Of a stretch of DNA of 64,000 nucleotides, positions 13,006 through 26,830 are shown piece by piece. Where the stretch lies: contig BROG01000809.1 of assembly GCA_030159075.1 (NCBI GenBank), positions 186,001-250,000 of the forward strand, written 5' to 3'. Origin of the DNA: Atrina japonica. Its lineage: Eukaryota > Mollusca > Bivalvia > Pterioida > Pinnidae. The notes beneath the pieces are model-generated. The model was not told the DNA's origin and searched no databases. It was given only the letters and a program-made list of their open reading frames with translations. The position numbers and the translations under genes are program-made. The stretch's first letter is position 1. Every line of letters begins with the position of its first letter.

Positions 13006-13245
13006 TTTTGATTTGATTTTTTGTTTTACGCCATACTCAACAATTTTTCAGTCATATGATGGTGTCCAGTTTTTATAGGTGGAGGAGAAACCCCGGTCAC
13101 CCGGGTAAAGACCACCGACCTTCCGCAAGAAAACTGGCAAACTTTCCCACTTAATTCGAAATGACCCTAGTGGGATTTGAACCAGAGGTGAGAGGCCTTG
13201 TGATTAAAAGTGCAATGCTCTAACCACTCGGCCACGGAGGCCCCC
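13006..13245 (-). mobile_element. tRNA-derived SINE with target-site duplication
   Basis: Read on the minus strand, the head has an A box (GTGGCCGAGTGG) and a B box (GGTTCAAATCCC), as in a Leu/Ser-type tRNA. A tail ending 'GAGTATGGCGTAAAACA' follows. Flanks AAACTACTTGTGT (12993-13005) and AAATTACTTGTGT (13246-13258) form a 13-bp duplication with one mismatch. It lies in an AASDH intron in the same orientation as the gene. Confidence 0.9.
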
Positions 13246-13697
13246 AAATTACTTGTGTACATGGGAATATACAGTCCTGAAATCTTGCAGATGTTAATGA
13301 TCTCTGTCACGGTTGAACAGCATAGCGAAGTCACCACAGGTAAGGTCGGTATTCAAAGGGAATTTTAAGTACATTAACATGATTTCGCTGTGAAAATTTT
13401 GTCTGGTGTGTGGAATTTCGATGGATTGGTTTTTAGAAGTTTTTTTTAACTATAAAATAATAGAAGAAAATCCGGACTTTGGCAACATGATCGGTATCAG
13501 GAAGAGTTTAGTTTTTAGAAGAATCTATTTTCGGAAGTTGCATTAGTAAATTCTGAATTGAAAACAAATTATAAAAACTTGTAGACCTTTATATTAACTC
13601 ATTGACCCCCTACATTTGGATTGCTCTAAGTCATTGTTTTACAGAAGGGGCCATTTTTTTTAGGAGTTGATGAAATTTACAGTATTGCAATACTAAC

Positions 13698-13849
13698 CTA
13701 CAATGATAAATTTACCGCATAAACTGACACAAGCAGAAGATTCTATTCTACCTCCAAGGTATGTCTCCCATAGCAACTGTCCAGTTTCCATAACAATGGC
13801 ACAAACCTTGTGTGAATGAGATCCTATATAAACAATATGTTGTCCAATT
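13698..13849 (-). CDS. AASDH: AASDH exon: PQQ-like propeller blade
   Basis: This 152-bp exon has acceptor TTTTAG before 13849 and donor G|GTTAGT after 13698. The first base completes Arg with the preceding AG. It reads IGQHIVYIGSHSHKVCAIVM, then ETGQLLWETYLGGRIESSAC, and ends KFIIV plus the first base of Gly. The strand order V-Y-I-G-S-H-S-x-K-V-x-A-[IL]-x-x-x-T-G-x-x-L-W is the PQQ-repeat pattern of AASDH propellers. By family knowledge this propeller lacks the catalytic pyrroloquinoline site of quinoprotein dehydrogenases, and its role in AASDH is not established. Confidence 0.9.
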
Positions 13850-15218
13850 CTAAAACAGAAGAAGAACAGCTAAAATATGATAACTGTTCAAGACACACAT
13901 GTTTAAAAATGTTTAAAATTACATGTAATCGGATGTAACACTTGTACTCTTTAAAATGAAAAACAATCTTTTCCTACAGAGAGAGAACAACAATGAATAG
14001 TCCGTTTGCTCTCCATTGAAACTGGGGTTTTGTTAAATTTCTTAAATTTCACTTAATCATCAAATTTGAATTTTAAAGCAATGTTTTAATTTTACAATAC
14101 ATAAAAAATTGTGAATATGCAAATTTTGGTTAGCTAATAAAACTTTTACCCATTTACTGAAATACAAATTTTTAAAAACATTTGTGTGAGTAAATGCCGA
14201 GTTGATAAAACAGCACCCATAATTCGTTCTGATTCATGCATAATTATGTTATATGCAAAACAGACATTATGGGTCATAAGACAGTATGGGTTTGTATTAT
14301 GAATTCATAATTATTTTTTAAAAAATTGAAATTATAAGTGCATCATTTTTAATATAATGTGCAAAACTATGTTACTGAAATAATTTCATCTTATTAGTAA
14401 GTAGTATTCATGACATGCTGGATGTAAAACAAAATAAAATAAACAAAAAATATTAACTTGAAACTCATGTTGACTTGCAATTGTGAGATGATCCCTTATT
14501 GACCAGTCTACATGAATTAATTGTGTGACAACTTTAAGTAAGGCCTATTCATGAATGTTTTTTCCTGTGAAAAAAAAAATACTGAAAATTTCACATCCTT
14601 CTGTATTAAAATATTTGCTTATCAATGATCATACATATGAATTTAAATGCATCATTTGATAATTAAGGCAAAATGATATTTCATAGATGAGGAGCACTGC
14701 ATATAAGTAGCAGGCACATTGACTATTTAAAGGTATTCATGTGGTTTGAAAGCTGTTTATAATACAGTATTATGGCTGTTTAATGTATTGGTTTTACACC
14801 AACATAAAGTTTCTTGAAATTTGAAAGAAAACTTACATTATTAGTAATGAGAAACTTTCCCCCTTGAATTGCTTGATGCAATTACAATTCATTTTTAGTT
14901 ATGTATAACCTTTAAAATAATAATGATAAGCATTTGAAATATATAAATTATGTAGTTTTTGCAAAAAAAAACAACTAAACCTAAGTTTCAATGGAGAGCA
15001 GAATATACAAGACATATAAGTAGAATGTACATCATGGATATAAGAAAGCATGACTGTTAGTGATTGTAAATAAACAGTAAAATGTAATATTAAACATTTA
15101 AAAGTAATATTATCAATCAAACACACATGGATGTGCACTAGTACATTTGGAAATATAAATACCAATATTACCAAAAATTTAATAACAAATATGAAAACAA
15201 ATTGAAAAACACTGTTAC
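13850..15218. other. intron sequence, nothing recognised
   Basis: The intron between the carrier-domain exon and the first propeller exon is AT-rich with no supported features. Confidence 0.55.
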
Positions 15219-16456
15219 CTATTTAGTACAATTAATGGTGAGGCATCTACACATTTTCCTGTATTGTGTCTCCATGCCTCAACACATTCTATCTTCCAAT
15301 CCCTTACTTTCATTGGAACAACCTGACAACTGTTTAATTCCATAGCCTCTACAACTGCTTTCCTGCACTTTGTTCTATTTTCACACAGTTTAATTTCTGT
15401 ATTTAAGTTTTTTGTAAGTGTGCTCGTGACACTAAAATCTCCTGCTTTTGGTTCAAGTTTTCTTTTTGTTTTACACACAGATAAGTTTATTTTTGTATCA
15501 GTTGTTGCCCTTTCCTTGTTGCTCATATCAACTCTGGTTCTTTGACACAGACTACTACTGACCTGATCTTTCTGCACAAAGCAATACTTTGAACTCTTCT
15601 CAACTTCAAACCTATCCCTAAACCTGCACTTACAAATATTAGTGCACTTAGGTGCAATGTTGTAATTATGTGTATTTTGTTGACTCACATTCAGTTCATT
15701 AAAATCTTTACATGTAAAACGCTGGTTACATCTACTGAATGAAGAAAGCCCAAATCCATCAGTGCAAAATAAATCAAGATATTTGGAATGTTTTGATCTC
15801 TGACCTACACTGTCATTGATATCAGAAGTGTTGTTCCTTTCTGTGTTCCTATCATAAAGATCAGAAGTGCTGTTTCTTTCTGCATGTTCTGTGTTTCTGT
15901 CATAAAGATTAGATGTGTTGTTAATTTCTGTGTTTCTATCATAAAGATCAGAAGTGCTGTTAATTTCTGTGTTCCTATCATAGAGATCAGAAGGATTGTT
16001 AATTTCTGTGTTCCTATCATAAAGATCAAAAGTGTTGTTCCTTTCTGTGTTTCTATTATAAAGATCAGAAGTGCTGTTTCTTTTTGTGTATATCATTTTT
16101 CTCTTTTTAGGTAGTATGTTATTTTCTTTCAACTTCAAATGTTTAGGCAGATTAGTTCTTCCACTTGATACATTCTCTTTTTCAGCTTGTCTTTGTTTTT
16201 GCTCAGTCTCGTGTTCAATTTCCATTTGCATTTTACAAAACTCGTCATTTTCCTCAGCAGTGAATTTTATGACACACATTTCTATGTATGAAAAAACATC
16301 ACAAAAATTCTTGTTGAGTATAAATTCCAGTAACATTGGTAACTTAAAACCAAGAGCAGTTTCCAGTTTATTACTCAGCTGCATAGCTGTTAGTGAATCC
16401 CCTCCATTGGCAAGAAAGTTTTCGGAATCTTTCAATGAATCAAGTTTCAACACATT
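15219..16456 (-). CDS. AASDH: AASDH large exon: phosphopantetheine carrier domain, repeat linker, first propeller strand
   Basis: This 1238-bp exon (412 codons plus two bases) has acceptor TTTTTCAG before 16456 and donor AG|GTAACA after 15219. The first roughly 60 residues are a carrier (PP-binding) domain. NGGDSL holds the serine that would take the 4'-phosphopantetheine arm, in codon 16396-16394. Next comes a charged, lysine-rich segment (LPKKRKMIYTKRN, a possible nuclear-localisation-like patch). About seven 13-residue repeats of the type SDLYDRNTEINNT follow at 15818-16072, then a cysteine-containing low-complexity stretch. The end, KVRDWKIECVEAWRHNTGKC with VDASPLIVLNR, is the first PQQ-propeller strand. 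The ORF-style start here is a GTG inside the exon, not a true start. Bivalve-specific expansion of the linker is an inference. Confidence 0.92.
15818..16072 (-). repeat. 39-bp coding minisatellite inside AASDH
   Basis: About seven tandem copies of a 13-residue unit lie in the AASDH frame, consensus T-S-D-L-Y-D-R-N-T-E-I/R-N-N. Position 2 varies (TF, PS) and one copy carries a three-residue insertion (HAERN). The last copy is truncated (TSDINDSVG). The unit is a multiple of three, so copy-number change keeps the frame. The matching nucleotide unit on the plus strand is about 39 bp, with 'TCTATCATAAAGATCAGAAG' as its most constant part. It sits in the linker between the carrier domain and the propeller, where length should be tolerated. 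Confidence 0.93.
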
Positions 16457-16689
16457 CTGAAAAATGAATTATGAATCATAGTACATTGTTGTATGCATGA
16501 CACATGTATGATGACTGGAAAATAAATACCACACTGTACAAACACCTATCATATTATACCTATCATCCAAAGTCAATCATAAACAAATGGTAACAAGTGT
16601 GCAAACTAAAACTATTGCATGTTATTTAAGACTACACAAATTAATGAGAATCCATGAATTAATGAGAAACAGCCATGCAACATAGGACA

Positions 16690-18050
16690 AAAGACCTATC
16701 ACATTAACATACAGCAATGGACAAAAGACTTAACACGATAACATACACAAATAAACAAAGGACCTATCACATAAACATACAGCAATGGACAAAAGACTTA
16801 TCACATTAACATACACAAATAAACAAAGGACCTATCACATAAACATACAGCAATGGACAAAAGATTTAACACGATAACATACAGAAATGGACAAAAGACT
16901 TATCACATTAACATACAGCAATGGACAAGACTTTTCACATTAACAAAGGACCTATCACAATAACATACAGCAACGGACAAAAGACTTATCATGTTAACAT
17001 ACAGCAATGGACAAAAGACTTATCACATTAACATACAGCCATTGACAAAAGACTTAACACGATAACATACAGCAATGGACAAATAACCTATCACAATAAC
17101 ATACAGCAATGGACAAAAGACCTATCACATTAACATACAGCAATGGACAAAAGACTTAACACGATAACATACACAAATAAACAAAGGACCTATCACATAA
17201 ACATACAGCAATGGACAAAAGACTTTTCACATTAACATGCAGCATTGGACAAAAGACTTATCACATTAACATACAGCCATTGACAAAAGACTTAACACGA
17301 TAACATACAGCAATGGACAAATAACCTATCACAATAACATACAGCAACGGACAAAAGACCTATCACATTAACATACAGCCATTGACAAAAGACTTAACAC
17401 GATAACAAATAGCAATGGACAAATAACCTATCACAATAACATACAGCAACGGACAAAAGACTTATCACGTTAACATACAGCAATGGACAAAAGACGTATC
17501 ACATTAAAACACAGCAATGGACAAAAAACTTATCACATTAACATACAACATTGGAGTAAAGACGTATCACATTAACATTCAACATTGGACAAAAGACCTA
17601 TCACATAAACATACAGCAATGGACAAAAGACCTATCACAATAACATACAGCAATGGACAAAAGACTAATCACATTAACATACAACATTGGACAAACGACT
17701 TATCACATTAACATTCAACACTTGACAAAAGACTTATCACATAAAAATACAGCAATGGACAAAAGACTTATCACATTAACATACAGCAATGGACAAAAGA
17801 CTTATCATGTTAACATACAGCAATGGACAAAAGACTTAACACGATAACATACAGCAATGGACAAATAACCTATCACAATTACATACAGCAACGGACAAAG
17901 ACCTATCATGTTAACATACAGCAATGGACAAAAGACTTATCATGTTAACATACAGCAATGGACAAAAGACTTATCACATTAACATGCAGCAATGGACAAA
18001 AGACTTATCATGTTAACATACAGCAATGGACAAAAGACGTATCACATTAA
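16690..18050 (+). repeat. 34-bp minisatellite, about 38-40 copies
   Basis: The unit is 'ATACAGCAATGGACAAAAGA' followed by 'CTTATCACATTAAC' (34 bp), with variants 'AATAAACAAAGGACCTATC' and 'AACACGATAAC'. Copies are well ordered, with groups of variants repeated as higher-order blocks. The unit is not a multiple of three, so the apparent open frames (for example 17517-17711) are artefacts of the repeat. It lies in the 14.6-kb AASDH intron. Confidence 0.93.
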
Positions 18051-19029
18051 GACATACAAACTGGTACGTACCATGACATATCATGTTATGACCTGGCAGC
18101 TGGTGCATACCACACTGCACAAGGACCTATCATGTTATGAGAGGGGCCTTGTGACTTATGCAGGGTTTTCCCTGATGCAATAATTCTGCGTATTTACGCG
18201 TAAAAATCCTAAATGACGCCTAAATCTATTGCGTCCTAGTGGACACGTTAAATACTTGATATCTTTCAAGATCGTTTGGGTAAATAAACCAAGCATGCGA
18301 CCTATTTCTACCAGTTTGCTTCTTTTTTATGTCCATTTTTAATTCTTATGTTCTAGTGCAATTCCACAAGAAAACCAAGAAACTGAATTCATCATTTTAT
18401 TTACAATAAAACAGGAAAATCTTTAACTCTAATATAGATCTAGTATCAACAAGACAACATCGATCATCACTAGGGTTGGTGTTATTCGTCAACCATTAGA
18501 CGTAGGTCATCCACCAGAATGTGTTACGCCTACTTATTTCCGGTGACGCCTATATTGGAACTCTTCTGTTAAAACAGAGACTACAAAGGTGATCCGATAT
18601 CGGTTACACCCGTAAAATCCGGAGTATTTATTGTGATTAATATCGATAAATATGAAAGCCGGACATTAAATCTTTTCCCAATCTCACCACTCATATACAG
18701 ACAATGTAAAAATGGGAAATCGCTGATGAAAATATGCAGAAATTATAAACAATTCCACAGGATAAATACACAAGCGCAGAATAGAAATGATTAGGTCATG
18801 AATATGAATGAGAATGAATATGCATTAATCTAATAACGCTAGAAATAACAAATATCAACCGTCAGGTGTAGGATATAAGAAATCAGAATTATTTGTATTA
18901 TCATAAAATGTACGTGTGTGTAAATACCCTAAAGATGGAAACAATAATTTCGCAAATAAGATTTACATCATATTTTATTTTAAGGAAAATATGTCAATAT
19001 CCAGGTGCATTAATCTATGCAGATTTAAC

Positions 19030-21895
19030 AGGTCCTATATTAAGATGTCAACCACCAGATGTAGTCCTGGATTATAGCCTATAGGCCTCCACAGAAATTT
19101 ATTTTTTATTTTATATGTGAACCACTAGGTGTTGGTAATAGCACTGAGGTTGATAAACTCTATTTATTATGAATATACAGTGTAGGCCTCTCTAGATTAC
19201 TTATATTTAGATGTCAACCATTAGGTGTAGGTAATAGCAATAAGGGAGTTAACACCAATAGGGCATGTTAACACCAATAGTTGTGCATTATAGACCCCTT
19301 ATCACCCATATCAAGATGTCAACCACCAGATGTGGTCCTATATCTAGTTGTCAAACACCAGGTGTAGTATTGTTATTGGCAGAATACCTATATACAGATG
19401 TCAACCACCAGATGTACATAATACCAATAAGGGAGATAACTCCAATATATCATTCACAATCTGAATGTCAACCACCAAGTGTAGTACTCCTATATAATAT
19501 TTCACTATATGCATGACAAACATCAGCATAGTACATCACTATAGATGTCAACCACCAGGTGTAGTCCTATATCTAAATGTCAACCAATAGGTGTAGTGAT
19601 ACAACTACCAGGTAGTTCTGCATTATAGGCCCCTTGAATACCTATATCTAGATGTCATCCACCAGATGTGGTCTTATATCTAGTTGTCAAACACCAGGTG
19701 TAGTATTGCATTATTGGCCTCTTTAGAATACCTATATATAGATGTCAACCACCAGATGTAGATAATAGCAATAAGGGAGATAACTCCAATATATTATACA
19801 CTATATGAATGTCAACCACCAGGTGTAGTACTATACTATAGACCTCTATCTAGATGTCAAACACCAGGTGTAGTACTACTGAATAGGCCTTTCTAGATTA
19901 CCTATCTTCAGATATCAACCATTAGGTGTAGTATTATATCTAGATGTCAACCACCAGATGTAGGTAATAGCAATATGGGAGATAACTCCTATAATATTTC
20001 ACTACATGCATGTTGATCACCAGTATAGTACTACATTATAGACATCTCTAGAATACCTGTATCTAGATGTCAACCACCAGGTGTAGTCATATATCTAAAT
20101 GTCAACCACTAGGTGTAGTCCTACATTTTTATGACAACTACCGGGTGTACATGTAGTTCTGCATTATAGGTCATCTGTACCTAAAAGATGTCAACCACCA
20201 GGTGCAATAAAGGAGATAACTTCAATATATACTGTCATATGCATATCAACCAGGTGTAGTACTACATTTAAGGCCCCACTAGAATACCTATATCTAAATG
20301 TCAACCACCAGGTGTAGTCCTAGTTCTAGATGACAAACACCAGGTGTAGTTCTACATAATAGGCCCCAAATACCTGTATCTAGACGTCAACCACCAGGTG
20401 TTGATAATAGCAATAAGGGAGATAATTCCAATATATTCTTCACTAACTGCATGTCCCCACCAGGTGTAGTACTAAGTTTAGGCCCCTAGAATACCTCTAT
20501 CTAGATGTCAACCACCAGTGCAGTGTATAGGATTACGTATCTTTAGATATCAACCACTAGGTGTAGTCCTATATCTAGATGTCAACCAACAGGTGTAGGT
20601 AATAGCAATAAGGGAGGTAACTCCAATATATTCTTCAATATATATGCATGTCAACCACCAGGTGTAGTACTATACTATAGGCCCCTATAAAATACCTGTA
20701 TCTAGATGTCAACCACCACTACAGTATAGGCCTCTTTAGAATAATATAGATGTCAACCACCAGATGTAAATAATAGGGAGATAACTCTAATATATTATTC
20801 ACTATCTAAATGTCAACCACCAGGTGTAGTACTATACTATACACCTCTCTAGAATACCTATATCTAGATATCAACCACCAGCTGTAGTACTACAGTATAG
20901 GCCTTTCAGATTACCTATCTTCAGGGTGTAGTCTTATATCTAGATGTCAACCACCAGATGTAGGCCAATATGGGAGATAACTCCTATAATATTTCACTAC
21001 ATGCATGTCGACCACCAGTATATACTACATTATAGACCTATCTAAAATACCTATATCTAGATGTCAACCACCAGGTGTAGTCATATATCTAAATGTCAAC
21101 CACTAGGTGTGGTCCTACATTTTTATGACAACTACCGGTTGTAGTTTTGTATTATAGGTCTCTCTATAATACCTATATTTAGACGTCAACCACCAGGTAT
21201 AGATATTAGCAATAAAGGAGATAACTTCAATATATACTTTACTATATGCATATCATTCAGGTGTAGTTAGACATCCCCACTAGAATACCTATATCTAAAT
21301 GTCAACTAGGTGTATGTCAGATGTCAACCACCAGGTGTAGGTAATAGCAATAAGGGAGTTAACTCCAATATATTCTTCAAATGTGTCAACCACCAGGTGT
21401 AGTACTATACAATAGACTTCTCTAGAATACATATCTAGATGTCAACCAGGTCTCTATACCTATCTTCAGATATCAACCACACTAGATTGTTGTTCTATAT
21501 CTAGATGTCAACCACCAGATGTAGGTAATCAATAAGGGAGATAAATTCATTATTCTTCAATATAAGCATGTCAACCAGCAGTGAAGTACTATATTATAGA
21601 CCTCTCTATAATACCTATATTCAGATGTTTAAACATCCAGGTGTAGGTAATAGCAATTAGATAACTCTAATATATTCTTCAATATATATGCATGTCAAAC
21701 CACCAGTGAAGTACTATTATAGACCTCTCTAGAATACCTTTATCTAGATGTGTAGTTTTATGTCTAAATGTCAACCACTAGGCATAGTCCTACATCTAGA
21801 TGACAATCACCAGATGTAGTTCTGCATCATTGCCCCACATCAATACCTATATTTAGATGTCAACCACCAGATGTGGTCCTATATTTAGTTAAGGT
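19030..21895 (+). repeat. array of 'TCAACCACCAGGTGTAG' units
   Basis: More than 50 occurrences of 'GATGTCAACCACCAGGTGTA' or close variants lie 40-120 bp apart. They are linked by recurring phrases 'GGAGATAACTCCAATATATT', 'ATAGGCCCCTCTAGAATACC' and 'ACCTATATCTAGATGTCAAC'. The spacing is irregular because linker modules come and go. Apparent short frames are repeat artefacts. Confidence 0.92.
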
Positions 21896-21957
21896 TGGCA
21901 TCTCGACTAGGTATTCTACAGGGGCCTATAATGTAATCTACATGTTTGACATGTATA
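21896..21957 (-). repeat. orientation switch of the CCACCAGGTG array
   Basis: From about 21896 the linker words run in reverse complement ('GGTATTCTACAGGGGCCTAT'). The array therefore flips just before TIR element A. Confidence 0.7.
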
Positions 21958-21959
21958 TA

Positions 21960-24900
21960 CAGTACCACGGGATGCAAAAGTCACGTCATAGCGGTTCATA
22001 TAAATCTTGATAAATTCGCCACGAATACATCCTACTCAACGCGGTCGCCGCAGTTTGCGATGGAAAAAATCATCGCGGCAGTTTTGCGATAAAAATTTAT
22101 CGCCGCAGTTCGCGGCAACAACTTAATATACCGATGATTAATTAGGTTATCTTACTTTACATTTGTCATTACCACCAGGTGGTTGAAAGTAATATGTTTT
22201 GTCAATAAGGGAGTATAATGTGGATAGTAAACCAAATGTGTTTTATACTTCAATTTACCGCTGAAACTGCATGTCAATGTGAACATCAGGAGAAAAAGTA
22301 CGTGTATTTTCTGTAACCTACCATAAGTTTGACTACAATGCTGAAGCACTGTATCTCGAATCTAGCATATTCATCATGATTTGACTTTTTTCTATATCTC
22401 GCCAGAGATGTCAAGGAGTTCGCCACTAGGAAAGAATTATTTTAGTTACGCAACCTAGTTTTACTAAATATTTATCAATAAAGGTTCGTTTGAGAATAAT
22501 GCTTTATCTCACAAATAAGTGACGCGTCTCATTCTTAAAAAAACAAAAAACGCTACAGATATTCTAACCATCTAGAAGCTGAGAAAAATAGTGAGAAATA
22601 CCGATATAATACGATAGATTGTCAACCAACAGTTGGTGTAGCAGACAAGTTCTTATTTTTGATTATAAAAAAAATAATAAGGGATATGGCTAACTTACCT
22701 GAATATGAATTCCGCCTTTTCGTCAATGTATTATCATGCATTTTACAACCATACGTAATTTAGTTTGGCGGTTTGTCTGTAATCATCGTATACTAAGCTC
22801 TGTGGGTCCCTATATATAATCGTTAGTTGAGACCTGTATCTATCTAATTGATGTTTTGAATTCGCTACCTGGGAGAGGTGAGATTGTAGCCTATGGAATT
22901 TTTCAGTTTAAAAATTAATTTTGGCCCCATCTAATTAGAATACCAAAATGACCTATAATAGAGTAAAAATAAAGATCACCAAAACCAAAACTATGATAAA
23001 CGAATGTAGAATATTCAATAAGGAGTCGAGTTCATAACAAAAAAATGATAATATTAAAATTCAAAGGATTGGAACTACACTAAATCCAAACCGTAAACGG
23101 TTGAGATTGTTCAGTCATGTTGTAAAATTTTACTTTATAGGAGGTATACAAAATGGCCTTCTCTATTAATATTTGACCTATAACTTTTAAAGTATTTTCA
23201 ACGATTCATATTCGCAATATATGTAGGAAAACGACTACAGTAATTTTAGGCCGTTTTGATAAATTATTATTTTATACCCCACTCATCTTGGCAATATTGT
23301 TATAAAGATCAACTCCAATATAGGTAAGTAGTCTTATTTAAATCTTAAAGATGTCTACCACCAGCTGCCTAAGATCCACTATCGTTAATCCACATTATTT
23401 GACCAATACAAATATGGCTCCTCGATCAAGACCGCAACCAAAGCCTTACATAACAGGGACAAAAATATTTCCTTACTTGAACTTGAACCTTATGTCAGCG
23501 TCACACTGTCAAAAGATAACTCGATGATGTGAGTGTATATAAGGACTTACATCGACGCATGTATGCCTTCATTATCAGAGGGCATATCGAAAAAAAACAT
23601 AATCTAAAAAAAATACTAAAAATTAAAAAGGATATATGCATTTATATCTAGTATGACAGAAAATAGATTCCATGTTATGCATTTGATAATATATTTTCTA
23701 AATGCCCATATGTCAGTCACAGTATGTCGGCATTGTAAAGAACCTTCACTGCTCAATGGTCATAACCGAGCATATGTTTTGGTGGTCCTATATGACTGAA
23801 ATATTCTTTATGAAACAACGATAAACAAAACGGTTGTATATTACACACGTTTTTAAGTACAAATGATAATAATAATAAAAATCTAAAATTCTCCGTGTTC
23901 TCTGTATTTTTGAATATTTTCCAAGTTTTAAAAAAACTATTTACAACGTTGCAGAAAAGAATTTCTCCACCAGAATAGATATACTAAAGCATATATATTG
24001 GTAAGATAAAACGCGTTAAAAATATGAAAAACTCCTTTCATATTCGACCGGTAGTAAATGAGGTAGGGGCGTACATCCTTTACGCCATAATAGTCAATTC
24101 TTTCATCTTTCAACCAATCATTTTGATAGTGCAGGCAGTATAATGATGCCGTAGCTATTTCGTGTCACCTTTTGTGATTGACGGAATTCCAGTTTTTTTT
24201 TTGAAACTATAAACCTCAAGACATTGATTGAATTCTGACCTCTTAATCGTTAAAAATATGTCGTTGAGAAGGTATCCGTTTCTCCATGATCCAACTGTGT
24301 TTGTCGCAGAAATGGTAGTATAAAAGCCCACTTCACAGATTGCTTATCACATTGCGACTCGTCTTCATTCCGGCCAAAATATTTCATTTAACAGACACAC
24401 TTATAAAGTACAAATCAAGGAATTTTCAAGGAGAGGCGTGGAGTTTATTGTGGGGATAATACCGCATATAAGGGTCAGGATTAAAACTCCCGGAGATGGC
24501 CCCCGTGTCACAATAGGTGTCGGCACAATGAAGAACCCTCATGTCGATAGGCAAAATTTTAGTTTAGCCTTTTTGTGAATCACCATCAGGACTTTCTAGT
24601 TTGGCTTTTTCATGATTTGTAATTCTATATTGACAAATTGAATAGACTTGATCTACGTAGAATTTCCCCCCACTTATAAAGTCAAGATACCATGTCAACC
24701 TAGGTCAAAATATCAAAACAAAAATTATATAAATATATCTCTATGTAATTTTCAGAGCTATAAAAAGGGCTATCAATAAACAAGGCTAGGTCTGTGAGTT
24801 TTAGCGTTTAAGACTATCTTAAAGTATGTTAATCCAAATCCTATTGCCCCCCCCCCCCCCCCCCCCCTGAAGAATCATCTTCGTTAATAACATTACTTGA

Positions 24901-26768
24901 TACAGTTATAATGGCTCCTCGTGAAGATAAATTACATATATTCAAAACATTCTGGGTGAACAGGGTATAGTGACGGGGTCATAAATCGGCTCAAGAGATA
25001 AAACTCGCATTCCTATACGCGTAAGTCAAGAAACTGTATCTATTATATATAATATTGACTAATTAAAAAAATTGATATCGAATATTATAAAAACATATAT
25101 TATTACATGTATATTTTAACCAAAAAACATCAGTTGTAGGTAAAAAGCGCTATAGTTAGGGTGGATGAGATAACTTAATCGAACAAAATTGTATTTTTCA
25201 ACTGTTAAAAATATAGCATGCATTACATAGACGTCGTAGTCCCCCCCCCCCCCCCCCACCACTATTTTGGCAAAGTGAATAGGTACAAAAAACTTTTCTC
25301 GCGTGTGTGTGTATTGGTTTAGCCCCCCCCCCCCACTTCTGGCTAGTTTGTTTAATACCTTTCATTTGCTACGCCTATGCATGTATTTCAAACGTTTTAT
25401 TTTCAGTTCTAAATTATTAAATTGTATTTTTGGATCATTAGTCCTACATCTAGATCGACACAATCAAGGGAAACTGTGCATTTGTAATTGTTTCTATTTA
25501 TCTTTCGCATCATTTACGCCCCAAATTATTTTAAAGAGAGTAAAATATACCTATAAAATAATTAGATGTATAATATATTTGCCAAATGTGGTCCATTTAT
25601 ATATACATAGTTATCGGAAATAGGGGGCTTAGCCCCCCCCCCCCTTTTTGCAAAGATAGAACAAATTGAAAATTAGGGTATAGTCCCCAGACGTTTCTGG
25701 TTTGTGTGTGTGTGTGTGTGTGTTTTAAGTTGGTTAAGCCCCTCCACATTCATTTTGCTTCCGACGGCCTATAATAGTCGACAACTTTCAACCATCTTCC
25801 ACCCAATCATTTGATTATGCTGTCATTGCATATTTCATGTCACCTGATAGTTGACGGAATTGATCAGTATGTATTTATTGATTTTGCATCAATTATTACT
25901 CCCTTGTGATAAGATTTTCAAAGATCGTTGGCAGTTGACATAATACATGTAATTAATGTCATTCTGATTTTTTATTATTAGCAAGTTTAAATCGTGTTGT
26001 ATATTTTATTTAAAAAAAAAACTACTGTTTACCTGGTGCGTAGTTGACGATGACTAATTCCAGATTAATTTGCATATGAAAAATCAGACATTTTAATTTT
26101 GATCAGCTATAGCTTGTTACAGTACATGTATATGTTGAAATATTTTCAAACGAAGGTTTACTTGCGGAGGCCTGTGGTCTCTCCCCGTACATTTTGAAGA
26201 TATATCATAATAGAGTTTTTTACATATGCATTTTTTGTTTTGAGATAAGAATATCCCAACGATTGCTATTCTCCAAACCTGTATGAGTTCATTTGTTGGT
26301 GTTAAAATAAGTTTTTTGAAACCTAATCTTGTATAAAGCATCGAATGGTAAAAACTTTTTAAAAAGACTTTGTAAAAAGTTTTATCCGCGTGATAATTGT
26401 ATGTACGAAATCGGGTACAGACCTTGAACTTTTGCTTTACATGTATATTAGTAACCACTTTTAATCTTAATTTAAAATAAGGGTATTGGAGTTATTAAAG
26501 TCGGGTAGCCAACCAAATTCAATTACATTAGCTTTATAATCATAAACGTCCGGTAGTTTAAGTGGAATGGTTGACATTCTATATTTATACTAGTATCGCA
26601 TACATCTATTGAGTAATTTTAAAGTCATGGGAACCTATATTATATGCAGCAGGCGAAGAACTAAAAACCAAACCAATGAAACAAAACATATGGTTAAAAT
26701 ATTGGGAATGAGAAATATATCTTTTGACCGAGCAAAAATACATGTGTGGAGAGAGAGAGAGAGAGAGT

Positions 26769-26830
<62 letters not shown>

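Noticed and set aside
13180..13245. A functional tRNA gene on the minus strand
   Set aside because: A and B boxes are present, but the sequence does not close into a full cloverleaf and continues into a SINE body flanked by a target duplication.
15805..16460. Frames on the opposite strand and other frames over the large AASDH exon
   Set aside because: Shadows of the coding minisatellite and carrier domain. The minus frame has splice sites, phase and domain matches.
16696..18046. CRISPR-like array
   Set aside because: Repeats are contiguous 34-bp tandem units without unique spacers, and the DNA is eukaryotic.
17517..18183. Overlapping plus-strand frames with MDKRLITLTY repeats
   Set aside because: They are translations of the 34-bp minisatellite. 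The unit is not a multiple of three and the frame shifts with each unit variant.
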